From contig CAMODY010000090.1 in NCBI GenBank assembly GCA_946611595.1, forward strand, positions 1-7,480: a DNA stretch of 7,480 nucleotides, given 5' to 3'. Origin of the DNA: an uncultured Clostridia bacterium. GTDB taxonomy: Bacteria > Bacillota > Clostridia > Lachnospirales > Lachnospiraceae. The position numbers and the translations under genes are program-made. The notes under the pieces are model-generated. The model was not told where the DNA came from. It saw nothing but the letters and a program-made list of their open reading frames with translations, and searched no databases. Within the stretch, counting starts at the first letter, position 1. Each line of letters begins with the position of its first letter. Positions 1-6,195 of the stretch are shown piece by piece.

Positions 1-1538
1 GAAAGTTCATGTCCCGGGATTGGAGGAACAAAGGCATCTGCTCCACATGCAGTAACGACGACATCCGGGTTTTCTGCTTTCACATTTTCCGCCGTTGCTT
101 TGGTTCCAAGACATACCTTAACGCCATGACGTTTCAGTTCATTTCCAAAGTAAGCAATCAGGTGTTTATCATGATATTTGAACGGAGGCTGAGAAGCCAT
201 GTTCATTGCACCACCTAAGTGGTCTGCTGCCTCAAACAACGTCACCTCATGTCCACGAAGCGCTGCAACTCTTGCGCACTCGCAGCCGCCCGGGCCGCCG
301 CCGATCACAACGATCTTTTTCTTTTCCAGAGCAGGATGCAGAACCGTATCCAGCTCATATGCAGCCTGTGCATTGACTGCGCAGCCCTGACGGCCGGCAT
401 TCAAGTGTACTTTTACGCTGCATCCATAGTTACAGCGGATGCACGGACGGATCTGATCAAACTGCTCCCACGCAATTTTATTTACAATATCCGGATCTGC
501 AAGGCACGGTCTTCCAAGACCGACCATATCACATTTTCCAGAACGAATCGCTTCAGATCCAAGCTCAGGGTTATCCATATTTCCGGCAACGATAACAGGA
601 ATATTTACCGCTGCTTTTACCTGTGCTGCCGCGTCCAGATAAAGACCATCTTTCTGGTAAACAGACGGATGATTCCAATAGTGGGCATCATAGCAGCCAA
701 GGTCAACATTCAGCGCATCGTATCCGGCTTTCTCCAGATATTTTGCAGCCTCGATGCCCTCAGGAAGATCGCGGCCAACCTCCACAAACTCTTCGCCTTC
801 CACAGCGCCGTCCAAGATTCCCTTCATCATATGTTTCGGCGTGTAACGGACAGATACCGGGAAGTCTTTTCCACAACGTTCCTTGATCGTCTCGACGATT
901 TCCACTGCAAAACGGTAACGGTTTTCAAAGCTGCCACCGTATTTATCCGTTCTGTGGTTCCAGAACTCTGTGCAGAACTGGTCAAGAAGGTATCCTTCAT
1001 GAACGGCATGGATTTCAACTCCATCTACTCCGCACTTCTTGAAGAATTCTGCAGCCTCTCCGAATTTGCGGACGATCGTCTCGACCTCCGCCGTTGTCAT
1101 TTCTTCGTGGATCAGATCTGGCTCCCAGCGGTTTGGCATTTTAGAAGGGCCGACTGCTCTGCGGACACCACTTGGATAGTGACCGCTGCGTCCATAACCG
1201 GAACCAAGCTGTACAAAGAACTTGCCTCCGTATGCATGGATGCGCTCAGCCATTTTATTGTACTGCTGCATTGCAAGCCACTTGTCTGTCTGCGGTGTGC
1301 ACATCAGAGTATGCTCAACGATCCGCTCCACTTCATCATCAACGTAGCAAACGCCTGTCAGTATCAGGCCGATTCCGCCCTGCGCACGGCGAACAAAATA
1401 TTCGACGCCTGCGTCTGTCGGAATGCCCTGTTTATCGACCAGACCAAAGTCTGCCATCGGGCTCATGACATATCTGTTTTTTATCTCCACACTGCCAATC
1501 TTGATCGGCTGAAATAATTCCTGATGTTCTTTTTTCAT
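1..1538 (-). CDS. OYE-family FMN/4Fe-4S/FAD enoate or 2,4-dienoyl-CoA reductase-like oxidoreductase (BaiCD/BaiH type), 3' end cut by window
   Basis: Predicted NAD(P)H-dependent reductase of C=C bonds conjugated to a carbonyl; cytoplasmic. 512 codons are present without a stop; relatives are about 640-670 aa, so roughly the last 130-160 residues of the nucleotide-binding part lie outside. The start ATG is at 1538-1536, preceded by AGGTGG at 5 nt. Seen: TIM-barrel N-terminus with PMA at 27-29 (FMN site), HAVHEGYLLDQF at 177-188 followed by an RTDKYGGSFENR stretch (OYE signature; Y183 is the expected proton donor), GLGRPCLADPD at 340-350, a 4Fe-4S motif C366-X2-C369-X3-C373-X12-C386, and a dinucleotide-binding GGGPGG at 413-418 with acidic E436. 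This order (barrel, cluster, FAD/NAD fold) is that of 2,4-dienoyl-CoA reductase, trimethylamine dehydrogenase and BaiCD/BaiH. H286 (CYDAHYW) may be the second catalytic residue. Substrate cannot be told from sequence. Family is certain, exact role is not. Confidence 0.93.
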   Translation of the reverse strand, partial: MKKEHQELFQPIKIGSVEIKNRYVMSPMADFGLVDKQGIPTDAGVEYFVRRAQGGIGLILTGVCYVDDEVERIVEHTLMCTPQTDKWLAMQQYNKMAERIHAYGGKFFVQLGSGYGRSGHYPSGVRRAVGPSKMPNRWEPDLIHEEMTTAEVETIVRKFGEAAEFFKKCGVDGVEIHAVHEGYLLDQFCTEFWNHRTDKYGGSFENRYRFAVEIVETIKERCGKDFPVSVRYTPKHMMKGILDGAVEGEEFVEVGRDLPEGIEAAKYLEKAGYDALNVDLGCYDAHYWNHPSVYQKDGLYLDAAAQVKAAVNIPVIVAGNMDNPELGSEAIRSGKCDMVGLGRPCLADPDIVNKIAWEQFDQIRPCIRCNYGCSVKVHLNAGRQGCAVNAQAAYELDTVLHPALEKKKIVVIGGGPGGCECARVAALRGHEVTLFEAADHLGGAMNMASQPPFKYHDKHLIAYFGNELKRHGVKVCLGTKATAENVKAENPDVVVTACGADAFVPPIPGHEL

Positions 1539-1543
1539 AAAAA

Positions 1544-1549
1544 CCACCT
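1544..1549 (-). promoter_or_regulatory. Shine-Dalgarno site fixing the OYE gene start
   Basis: AGGTGG on the minus strand, followed by five T and the ATG at 1538. It is the only good ribosome-binding site near the N-terminus and supports MKKEHQELF as the true protein start, which is needed because the gene runs off the window. Confidence 0.75.
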
Positions 1550-1565
1550 AGTTCTTTTTATCAGT

Positions 1566-1594
1566 AACTGGCGGTATGCTTTTTACCGCCAGTT
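1566..1594 (-). other. Perfect 11-bp intergenic stem-loop between flavoprotein and OYE genes
   Basis: The arms AACTGGCGGTA (1566-1576) and TACCGCCAGTT (1584-1594) are perfectly complementary around a 7-nt spacer. It sits about 80 nt after the flavoprotein stop and about 30 nt before the OYE start. On the minus strand the hairpin is followed by ACTGATAAAAAG, not a T-run, so a standard intrinsic terminator is unlikely. An mRNA-stabilising or processing hairpin, or a protein-binding site, are alternatives. Structure is seen; function is inferred. Confidence 0.6.
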
Positions 1595-1623
1595 GCTCTT
1601 CTTCGTTATCATTGTTTCAATAC

Positions 1624-1647
1624 GTCTGACCATTTGCCTTATCAGAC
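1624..1647. repeat. Short inverted repeat GTCTGA-N12-TCAGAC
   Basis: Six-base perfect arms at 1624-1629 and 1642-1647, 26 nt downstream of the flavoprotein stop codon. Too short to be compelling alone. Listed because short TCAG/CTGA dyads recur in the other gaps of this window. Confidence 0.3.
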
Positions 1648-1672
1648 AGCCGGCCAGTAATAACAAGGCTGT

Positions 1673-3142
1673 TTAGTCATCATATCCAAGTGCATAGCGA
1701 GCTGCATATTCACCTGCCATACGTCCGGAGTTGATTGCAAATCCCATGGTGTTACCAGGGAAGTAATAATAATACGTTCCTGCATAAAGATCGCAGACAT
1801 CTGTTCCTGCTGCATAGAGACCCGGGATGACCTGATAATCTTCTGTCAGGACTTTGAATCCGTGGTCGATCTTGATGCCGCCCAAAGAACCGTATGCACT
1901 GCAGCCTAAACGATAACCATACAGTCTGCCTTCGAGTTTTTTCAGATATCTTCTCTGCTTTCCGAAGTTCTCGTCGCAGTTGATATCGCAGAAATGATTA
2001 TATTCTTCCAGCGTCTTTGTCAGGTTCTTAGCGCTCACGCCGAGTTTTTCAGCAAGCTCTTCTACAGAATCTGCCTGCATGCAGATGTCCGGATACTCTT
2101 CGCTCAGTTTTGCCCACTCTTCTTCAAAATTATCGCATGGAGAATCATGGAAAACTGCGCTCGGATAATCGATATCATTCTGGCGGAAGTGCTCGATAAT
2201 GCTGTCAGAGATGATCATGTAGACCGTCTTATCCTGCTGACGTTCAATGATATTTCCTGCAACAGAAGAGTTCTGCATAACACTTTCATCGCAGACACGA
2301 TATCCGGATTTATTAATGCAGACAGGGCATGCCTGACGGAAAGCAGTTGCCTGCGGATGCTCACCGGTACCAGCTCCCGGAAGCGGCTGTCCGATAATCA
2401 GTTCCATTTCCATGTTGCTCTTTCCGGCGCCAACAGCCCAGCACATATTAAGTCCATCACCTACAATGCCCGGAATCTCACGGTTGAACATATCCTTGCC
2501 TCTTGTAAAGCCGGTATACTCTTTTACCATTTCAGCATTGTTTCCGAATCCACCGGTTGCTACGATAACAGCACCTGCATAGACTTCATATTCTTCCCCA
2601 TCTTTATCAACAGCACGCAGTCCAATGATCTCGCCTTCGTCCTTGATCAGCTCCTTGACCGGAGTATTTAAGAAGAACTGCACGCCAAGCTCTAATGCTC
2701 TTTCATAAATGACTTTATTCATGGTACTTGCAGCTCTCGGTCCCGGACGTCCGCCGCCTTCCGGCTGTACAACGTGCCACGTTGCTTCGGAATCCGGGAA
2801 GTTCTTTTCAGCGCCTGCGAAAACAACGCCCATATCCTCTAACCAGTCAATCGTATCGCCTGATTTCCAGATATAATCATGGACGAGCTGTGCATCCACT
2901 TTCCAATGTGTATAATCCATGAAACGGCGGAAAGCTTCTTCTTTGGTAAGACCGATCAGGCTTCTTTTCTGAAGCTTGCTCTCTACGCCGAATGGTCCCA
3001 TGCCCATGTTGGCAGTTCCGCCGACGGTCTCTGTCTTTTCAAACACCATGACTTCTGCTCCGCCTTCTGCAGCAGCAACAGCAGCACATAATCCGGCAGG
3101 ACCTGCAGCAACGATAGCAACATCAGTTTCAAGCTGTTTCAT
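1673..3142 (-). CDS. FAD-dependent oxidoreductase of the fumarate reductase / 3-ketosteroid dehydrogenase flavoprotein superfamily, substrate unknown
   Basis: 489 aa, soluble, no signal peptide, no heme or FMN-binding extra domain. Start ATG at 3142 has GGGAGA about 8 nt upstream; stop TAA at 1673-1675. Seen: N-terminal FAD Rossmann fold with VAIVAAGPAGL at 8-18, acidic E35 for the adenosine ribose, GGTANMGMGPFG at 41-52, VATGGFGNN at 194-202, GDGLNMCWAVGAG at 228-240, YGSLGGIKID at 417-426, and the C-terminal FAD segment PGLYAAGTD at 440-448 plus PGNTMGFAINSGRMAGE at 462-478. Family members transfer hydride between FAD and a C-C bond (fumarate, urocanate, ketosteroids). Odd points: the first Gly of GxGxxG is Ala12; the HHTMGG histidines of true fumarate reductases are not present (YGSLGG instead); and the usual late substrate arginine region reads as four tyrosines (457-460) before FPGN. 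So it is probably not a fumarate reductase. Neighbouring reductases suggest redox work on an organic ring or enoate. Confidence 0.93.
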   Translation of the reverse strand: MKQLETDVAIVAAGPAGLCAAVAAAEGGAEVMVFEKTETVGGTANMGMGPFGVESKLQKRSLIGLTKEEAFRRFMDYTHWKVDAQLVHDYIWKSGDTIDWLEDMGVVFAGAEKNFPDSEATWHVVQPEGGGRPGPRAASTMNKVIYERALELGVQFFLNTPVKELIKDEGEIIGLRAVDKDGEEYEVYAGAVIVATGGFGNNAEMVKEYTGFTRGKDMFNREIPGIVGDGLNMCWAVGAGKSNMEMELIIGQPLPGAGTGEHPQATAFRQACPVCINKSGYRVCDESVMQNSSVAGNIIERQQDKTVYMIISDSIIEHFRQNDIDYPSAVFHDSPCDNFEEEWAKLSEEYPDICMQADSVEELAEKLGVSAKNLTKTLEEYNHFCDINCDENFGKQRRYLKKLEGRLYGYRLGCSAYGSLGGIKIDHGFKVLTEDYQVIPGLYAAGTDVCDLYAGTYYYYFPGNTMGFAINSGRMAGEYAARYALGYDD

Positions 3143-3179
3143 TTTCTTTTCTCCCTGTTCGTTTTTTCGTTCGATCTAT

Positions 3180-3194
3180 CTGACAGAATGTCAG
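3180..3194. promoter_or_regulatory. Palindrome CTGACA-GAA-TGTCAG upstream of flavoprotein gene, candidate operator
   Basis: Perfect 6-bp dyad with a 3-nt centre, 38-52 nt upstream of the flavoprotein start. The same CTGACA-N3-TGTCAG core occurs at 7452-7466 upstream of the transporter gene. No T-run follows on either strand, so it is not an evident terminator. Regulator binding is inference. Confidence 0.4.
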
Positions 3195-3218
3195 GAAGAT
3201 CTGTTTTTAAAGTCTCGT

Positions 3219-3247
3219 TGCGGGACCTCCGCAAAAGAGATCCCGCA
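3219..3247 (-). other. Stem-loop just downstream of the FMN reductase gene
   Basis: TGCGGGA (3219-3225) and TCCCGCA (3241-3247) pair perfectly. Read as minus-strand RNA the stem extends inward through one U-G wobble and a CUC/GAG pairing to 11 bp with a 7-nt loop. On the plus strand the wobble would be an A-C mismatch, which favours function in the minus-strand transcript. It starts 13 nt after the stop codon. What follows is AACGAGACTTTAAAAAC, not a clean U-tract, so it may be a weak terminator/attenuator or a 3'-end stabilising element in a polycistronic mRNA. Confidence 0.55.
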
Positions 3248-3260
3248 CAACTATATTTTC

Positions 3261-4220
3261 TTATTTTTTCATCTTGCTTGGAGGAGTCTGCTCGCATGCT
3301 GTATACTCATGCCATTTCTTAGCCTTCTCCATGATAAGATCAAGATTTGGTTTATATTTGTTCTCAACGATATCAACGATCTCAAGCATATGGGTTACTT
3401 TTCCGCGAAGCTCAAGACGGTTGTCTTTTCTGTGCTCCTCGTCATCCGGCCAGTCAAATGCGACTTTGCCGTCTTCGATTTTAATGGTTCCAAGAATACC
3501 ACAGATCGGGCAGATGACATCAGTTGTTCCCGGAACGACCTGGATCAGGTTCTGGTGGCAGAATGGGCAGGAGCCTTCCTGCTCGCCTCTCCATCTGTGG
3601 TCGCCTGTCAGCATTGCATCTGCAACGTTTTCGCCAAGTTTATGCGCTTTTGCAAGCCACTCATCTTCGATCGCTGCCGCAAATTTATCTGCAACGCCAT
3701 ATACGTTCAATGTATCAACGATCTCGGTCTGTGCGGAGAAGGTCGTTGTGAAAAGGTTCGGTACGTTCAAGCTGGTCCAATGCTCTGTTCCTGCACCGCC
3801 AACACCGATCAGTCCGCCCGGACGAGCTTTGAATCTGCCTTTTGCCCATTCAGGTGCCGGTCTCTTTCCTGTAAGGACCATACCAACATCCATCTTCGGT
3901 CCAAAGACTCTGTCACGGAACGCGAACAGCAAGCTGTTCGGTGACAGGCTGTATGCCGGAGCTGCAACGATATATCCATCACTGTCTAAGAATTTTTCCA
4001 TCAGCCAGATCGCATCATCTTTTCCATATGGACATTTTGTCGGGTCTTTTGATGCCGGGCACTGTCCCTGTACACAACTTCTGCAGTTATGAAGGTCGCA
4101 GTCCGGAAGACGGATAAATTCAACTTCTACACCCTTTGCCTCAGCTGCCATAAGAGCTTCTTTAACAAAGATCTCGCAGTTTCCTTTTGGTTTTCCTGCT
4201 GAAAAAGCTACTAATTTCAT
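3261..4220 (-). CDS. Flavodoxin-fold NAD(P)H-dependent FMN reductase / iron-sulfur flavoprotein-like, with C-terminal four-Cys metal knuckle
   Basis: 319 aa, cytoplasmic. ATG at 4220 with AGGAGG 7 nt upstream; stop TAA at 3261-3263. Seen: FMN phosphate loop region SAGKPKGN at 8-15; then C41, C46, C49, C54 and C63 (LPDCDLHNCRSCVQGQCP and KCPYGKDD), at the place where the NADPH-dependent FMN reductase/iron-sulfur flavoprotein family has its compact cysteine cluster; AAPAYSLSPNSLLFAFRDR at 86-104, matching the family's PxYxxxxxxxxKxxxDR segment; GGLIGVGGAGTEHW at 135-148. After about residue 200 an added segment holds C218-PF-C221 and C237-PI-C240, a zinc-ribbon or rubredoxin-like four-Cys site, then an Asp/Glu/Lys-rich tail. 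Known members move electrons between NAD(P)H or ferredoxin and FMN; here it likely feeds the flavoenzymes encoded downstream. It lies 21 bp after the hydrolase stop, so the two are surely co-transcribed. Whether the N-terminal cysteines hold a 4Fe-4S cluster cannot be read from spacing alone. Confidence 0.9.
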   Translation of the reverse strand: MKLVAFSAGKPKGNCEIFVKEALMAAEAKGVEVEFIRLPDCDLHNCRSCVQGQCPASKDPTKCPYGKDDAIWLMEKFLDSDGYIVAAPAYSLSPNSLLFAFRDRVFGPKMDVGMVLTGKRPAPEWAKGRFKARPGGLIGVGGAGTEHWTSLNVPNLFTTTFSAQTEIVDTLNVYGVADKFAAAIEDEWLAKAHKLGENVADAMLTGDHRWRGEQEGSCPFCHQNLIQVVPGTTDVICPICGILGTIKIEDGKVAFDWPDDEEHRKDNRLELRGKVTHMLEIVDIVENKYKPNLDLIMEKAKKWHEYTACEQTPPSKMKK

Positions 4221-4241
4221 TTCGTTTCCTCCTCTTTCGTC

Positions 4242-6032
4242 TTATCTGACTTCATAGTCTCCGCTCTTATATTTCGGCGGGATAAATGGTATCTGAATGT
4301 AACTGTCGTACTCAGCTCCTGTATGGATGACGTGGATGCCGTCTCCGTTATCCGGATCATATGTCATATGCGCATCCTCGTACCATTCTGTTTCAATGAA
4401 TCTTCCCTGGATCTCAAGCCTTAAAGACTCGCCTTTGTGCCAGATTCTGGAATGCGGGTAAAACTCGATATCGATCGGATAGATTCCGCCCGGCTCCATC
4501 GGCTCTCTCTTTCTGTGTGCCTGTACCGGCTGGAAGTCTGTGGACCACTTCGGATCAAGCTCTCTGTGGGTGCATCTCGCGTAGCCCCATGCTCCTCTGT
4601 ATGGCTCGCCCATGCAGTAGATCGGAAGATATTCGCCTTCCTGTCCGAGTTTTTTGATCCAGAGGAACAGGTCCATATTGTCATGGCCTCTGCACTCTAC
4701 CCAAAGATGCAGTTTGATATATCCTGTGATCTCCGTCTCTTCATCAAATTTGATATCGAAAGTCGTAGTCTCGGTCTTCGGATCATAGCTGACCTCAGAG
4801 TGTGTCGGATACGGCTCGTAGCCGCCTGTATGGCTTGCTGCATCCAGATATAATTTTCTGTACTCGGTCCTCTCGATCGGGAATTTTTTCTCCGGTCTCC
4901 TGGAGCGGAAGTCGAAGTCATACGCATCCATGACATCAATCCGGACTCTCGGAGTGAACTCCCATCCATTGCGGACGTCTTTGCAGTAACGATCAAAGAA
5001 TTTCTTCAGATCGTCCAAGTTATCACGGTTATAGGTATCCGGCCATTCCATCTCTCTGTGAGCTCTCATCCACTTCTTCTGGCTGCGGATCCTTCTGAAT
5101 GCTTCAAAAGATCCACGGTTATGAATGTGGCAGAGTCCGGAGCAAATATAAGCCGGAACCTTGATCTTATCCCATCTTGGGATACGGGACTCCCAATAAG
5201 CATCCATGAACGGATGCGTTGCAAGCATATTCGGCGCATCTTCCATGTAGGTCTTGCATCCGACGTTGTTCAGCATACGGTTGTTAAATCCCGGTGCTGT
5301 GAGTCCGCCGATTGCAAAGGTCTCTCTGTACATATCGCCTGTACCTTCCCAACCTGCGATGCAGCAAAGATGCGGCGGCTGTTCTGCTGCAATCCTCCAG
5401 ATGACCATGCAAACACCGGAGTTTCCGAACATCGTGACTTTACCGGAGCACCATGGCTGCTCTGCAGCCCACTCGATAAAGTCATAGCCGTCACGTCCGT
5501 CCTGCGGTCCCCAGTTGGAAACATAGCCTTCGGAGTTTCCAACGCCACGCGGGTCACAGTTTGCAACGGCATAGCCCTGACGGCACCAATATGCAGGATC
5601 TGCGGATTCAAACTTTGCTAGTCCGGATACCGTCTGCGGAGGAACACCCATCAGCTTCCATCCGCCAGCTCCGCCTTTTCCTTCTCCGGCTCTCTTTCCG
5701 AAAGGTCCCCAGGAGACGATCAGCGGGAAAGGTCCTTCCTGATCATTCGGGAGAAAGATATCGGCGTACATTTTGCAGCCGTCACGAAGTACGCAGCACT
5801 CATCCTGCATGCAAGTGATACCCGGTGCTGCTTCATATGTTCTGTGATTATATGGTGCGATATAACTGAAATGGGGAACGCCTTCTCCCATTTCTTCTAA
5901 GGATTTTCCGCCCGGCCCTTTCCGGTAGATGACGTCAACCACTTCCCCGTTCGGAAGTTCTTCCGGAACAAGGATGAAACGGTCATCATTCGGATCATAA
6001 GTCGGGACATCTTTGAATTTTAAGATTTCCAT
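4242..6032 (-). CDS. CocE/NonD family alpha/beta hydrolase (X-Pro dipeptidyl-peptidase S15-like), altered active site
   Basis: 596 aa, about usual length, no signal peptide, so cytoplasmic. ATG at 6032 preceded by GGAGAG at 3 nt; stop TAA at 4242-4244. Seen: core beta strand PFPLIVSWGPFGKR at 101-114, the family landmark DPRGVGNSEG at 160-169, nucleophile elbow MFGNSGVC at 201-208 (S205), the PPHL motif at 219-222, VPAYICSGLCHIHNRGSFEAFRRI at 292-315, candidate His H325 in KWMRAHREMEWPD, and a C-terminal beta-rich jelly-roll typical of the PepX_C domain from about 385 to 585. The family cleaves ester or amide bonds (cocaine esterase, cephalosporin acylase, X-Pro peptidase). Odd: the oxyanion-hole Tyr (usual PY) is F111, and the WxD catalytic Asp is replaced around C301/H302. 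It therefore may use another acid, act as an acyl transferase or lyase, or bind only. Neighbour genes suggest a small organic substrate rather than peptides, but that is inference. Confidence 0.92.
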   Translation of the reverse strand: MEILKFKDVPTYDPNDDRFILVPEELPNGEVVDVIYRKGPGGKSLEEMGEGVPHFSYIAPYNHRTYEAAPGITCMQDECCVLRDGCKMYADIFLPNDQEGPFPLIVSWGPFGKRAGEGKGGAGGWKLMGVPPQTVSGLAKFESADPAYWCRQGYAVANCDPRGVGNSEGYVSNWGPQDGRDGYDFIEWAAEQPWCSGKVTMFGNSGVCMVIWRIAAEQPPHLCCIAGWEGTGDMYRETFAIGGLTAPGFNNRMLNNVGCKTYMEDAPNMLATHPFMDAYWESRIPRWDKIKVPAYICSGLCHIHNRGSFEAFRRIRSQKKWMRAHREMEWPDTYNRDNLDDLKKFFDRYCKDVRNGWEFTPRVRIDVMDAYDFDFRSRRPEKKFPIERTEYRKLYLDAASHTGGYEPYPTHSEVSYDPKTETTTFDIKFDEETEITGYIKLHLWVECRGHDNMDLFLWIKKLGQEGEYLPIYCMGEPYRGAWGYARCTHRELDPKWSTDFQPVQAHRKREPMEPGGIYPIDIEFYPHSRIWHKGESLRLEIQGRFIETEWYEDAHMTYDPDNGDGIHVIHTGAEYDSYIQIPFIPPKYKSGDYEVR

Positions 6033-6055
6033 AGTCTCTCCATTTGATAGTGTGA

Positions 6056-6099
6056 TTGTTTTACATTCTTTGACAATGTAATTGTACTAGGTAAAACAA
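6056..6099. promoter_or_regulatory. Nested inverted repeats upstream of hydrolase gene, candidate operator/promoter region
   Basis: Outer arms TTGTTTTAC (6056-6064) and GTAAAACAA (6091-6099) are a perfect 9-bp dyad; inside lie TTACATT (6061-6067) and AATGTAA (6075-6081), a perfect 7-bp dyad with a different centre. On the minus strand a TACAAT (6086-6081) resembles a -10 box and would place a start about 40 nt before the hydrolase ATG, inside the repeats, but the -35 region is poor (TAGTTT at 17 nt). A repressor site controlling the hydrolase operon is plausible. The repeats are seen; the promoter is weak inference. Confidence 0.45.
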
Positions 6100-6166
6100 G
6101 GGGAAACTATGTTGCGAAAGAGAGAAAAAAACAGGCTGTTTGTTGTGCGTCAGAACAATGGAAAAA

Positions 6167-6195
6167 GGTGACAAAAGAACCGTCCCCTTGTCACC
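6167..6195 (-). terminator. Rho-independent terminator of the transporter gene, of a Clostridia-type repeated stem-loop
   Basis: GGTGACAA (6167-6174) and TTGTCACC (6188-6195) pair perfectly. In minus-strand RNA the inner 13 nt also pair (GGGGA with UUCUU, three G-U wobbles) leaving a CGG triloop, and TTTTT follows immediately, giving a classic terminator. The arm overlaps the last base read of the transporter stop codon TAG at 6197-6195. The GGGGACGGTTCT core resembles, from memory, a stem-loop repeated in many Clostridia genomes, possibly REP-like; that part needs a search. Confidence 0.82.

Noticed and set aside
219..1517. Long plus-strand open frame (432 aa)
   Set aside because: It is antisense to the OYE gene, whose motifs are unmistakable; the plus-strand translation has no recognisable domain and an unnatural composition.
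1..1538. Assignment as bilirubin reductase (BilR)
   Set aside because: From memory BilR has Asp-Arg at the catalytic site where this protein has the ordinary Tyr (Y183), and its companions differ.
1673..3142. Fumarate reductase or succinate dehydrogenase subunit
   Set aside because: Substrate-binding His and Arg motifs are absent and no iron-sulfur or membrane-anchor subunit genes are adjacent.
2976..3944. Plus-strand open frame of 322 aa spanning the gap between two genes
   Set aside because: Overlaps two well-supported minus-strand genes antisense; no domain, no ribosome-binding site of note.
3274..4092. Plus-strand open frame of 272 aa
   Set aside because: Antisense shadow of the FMN reductase gene.
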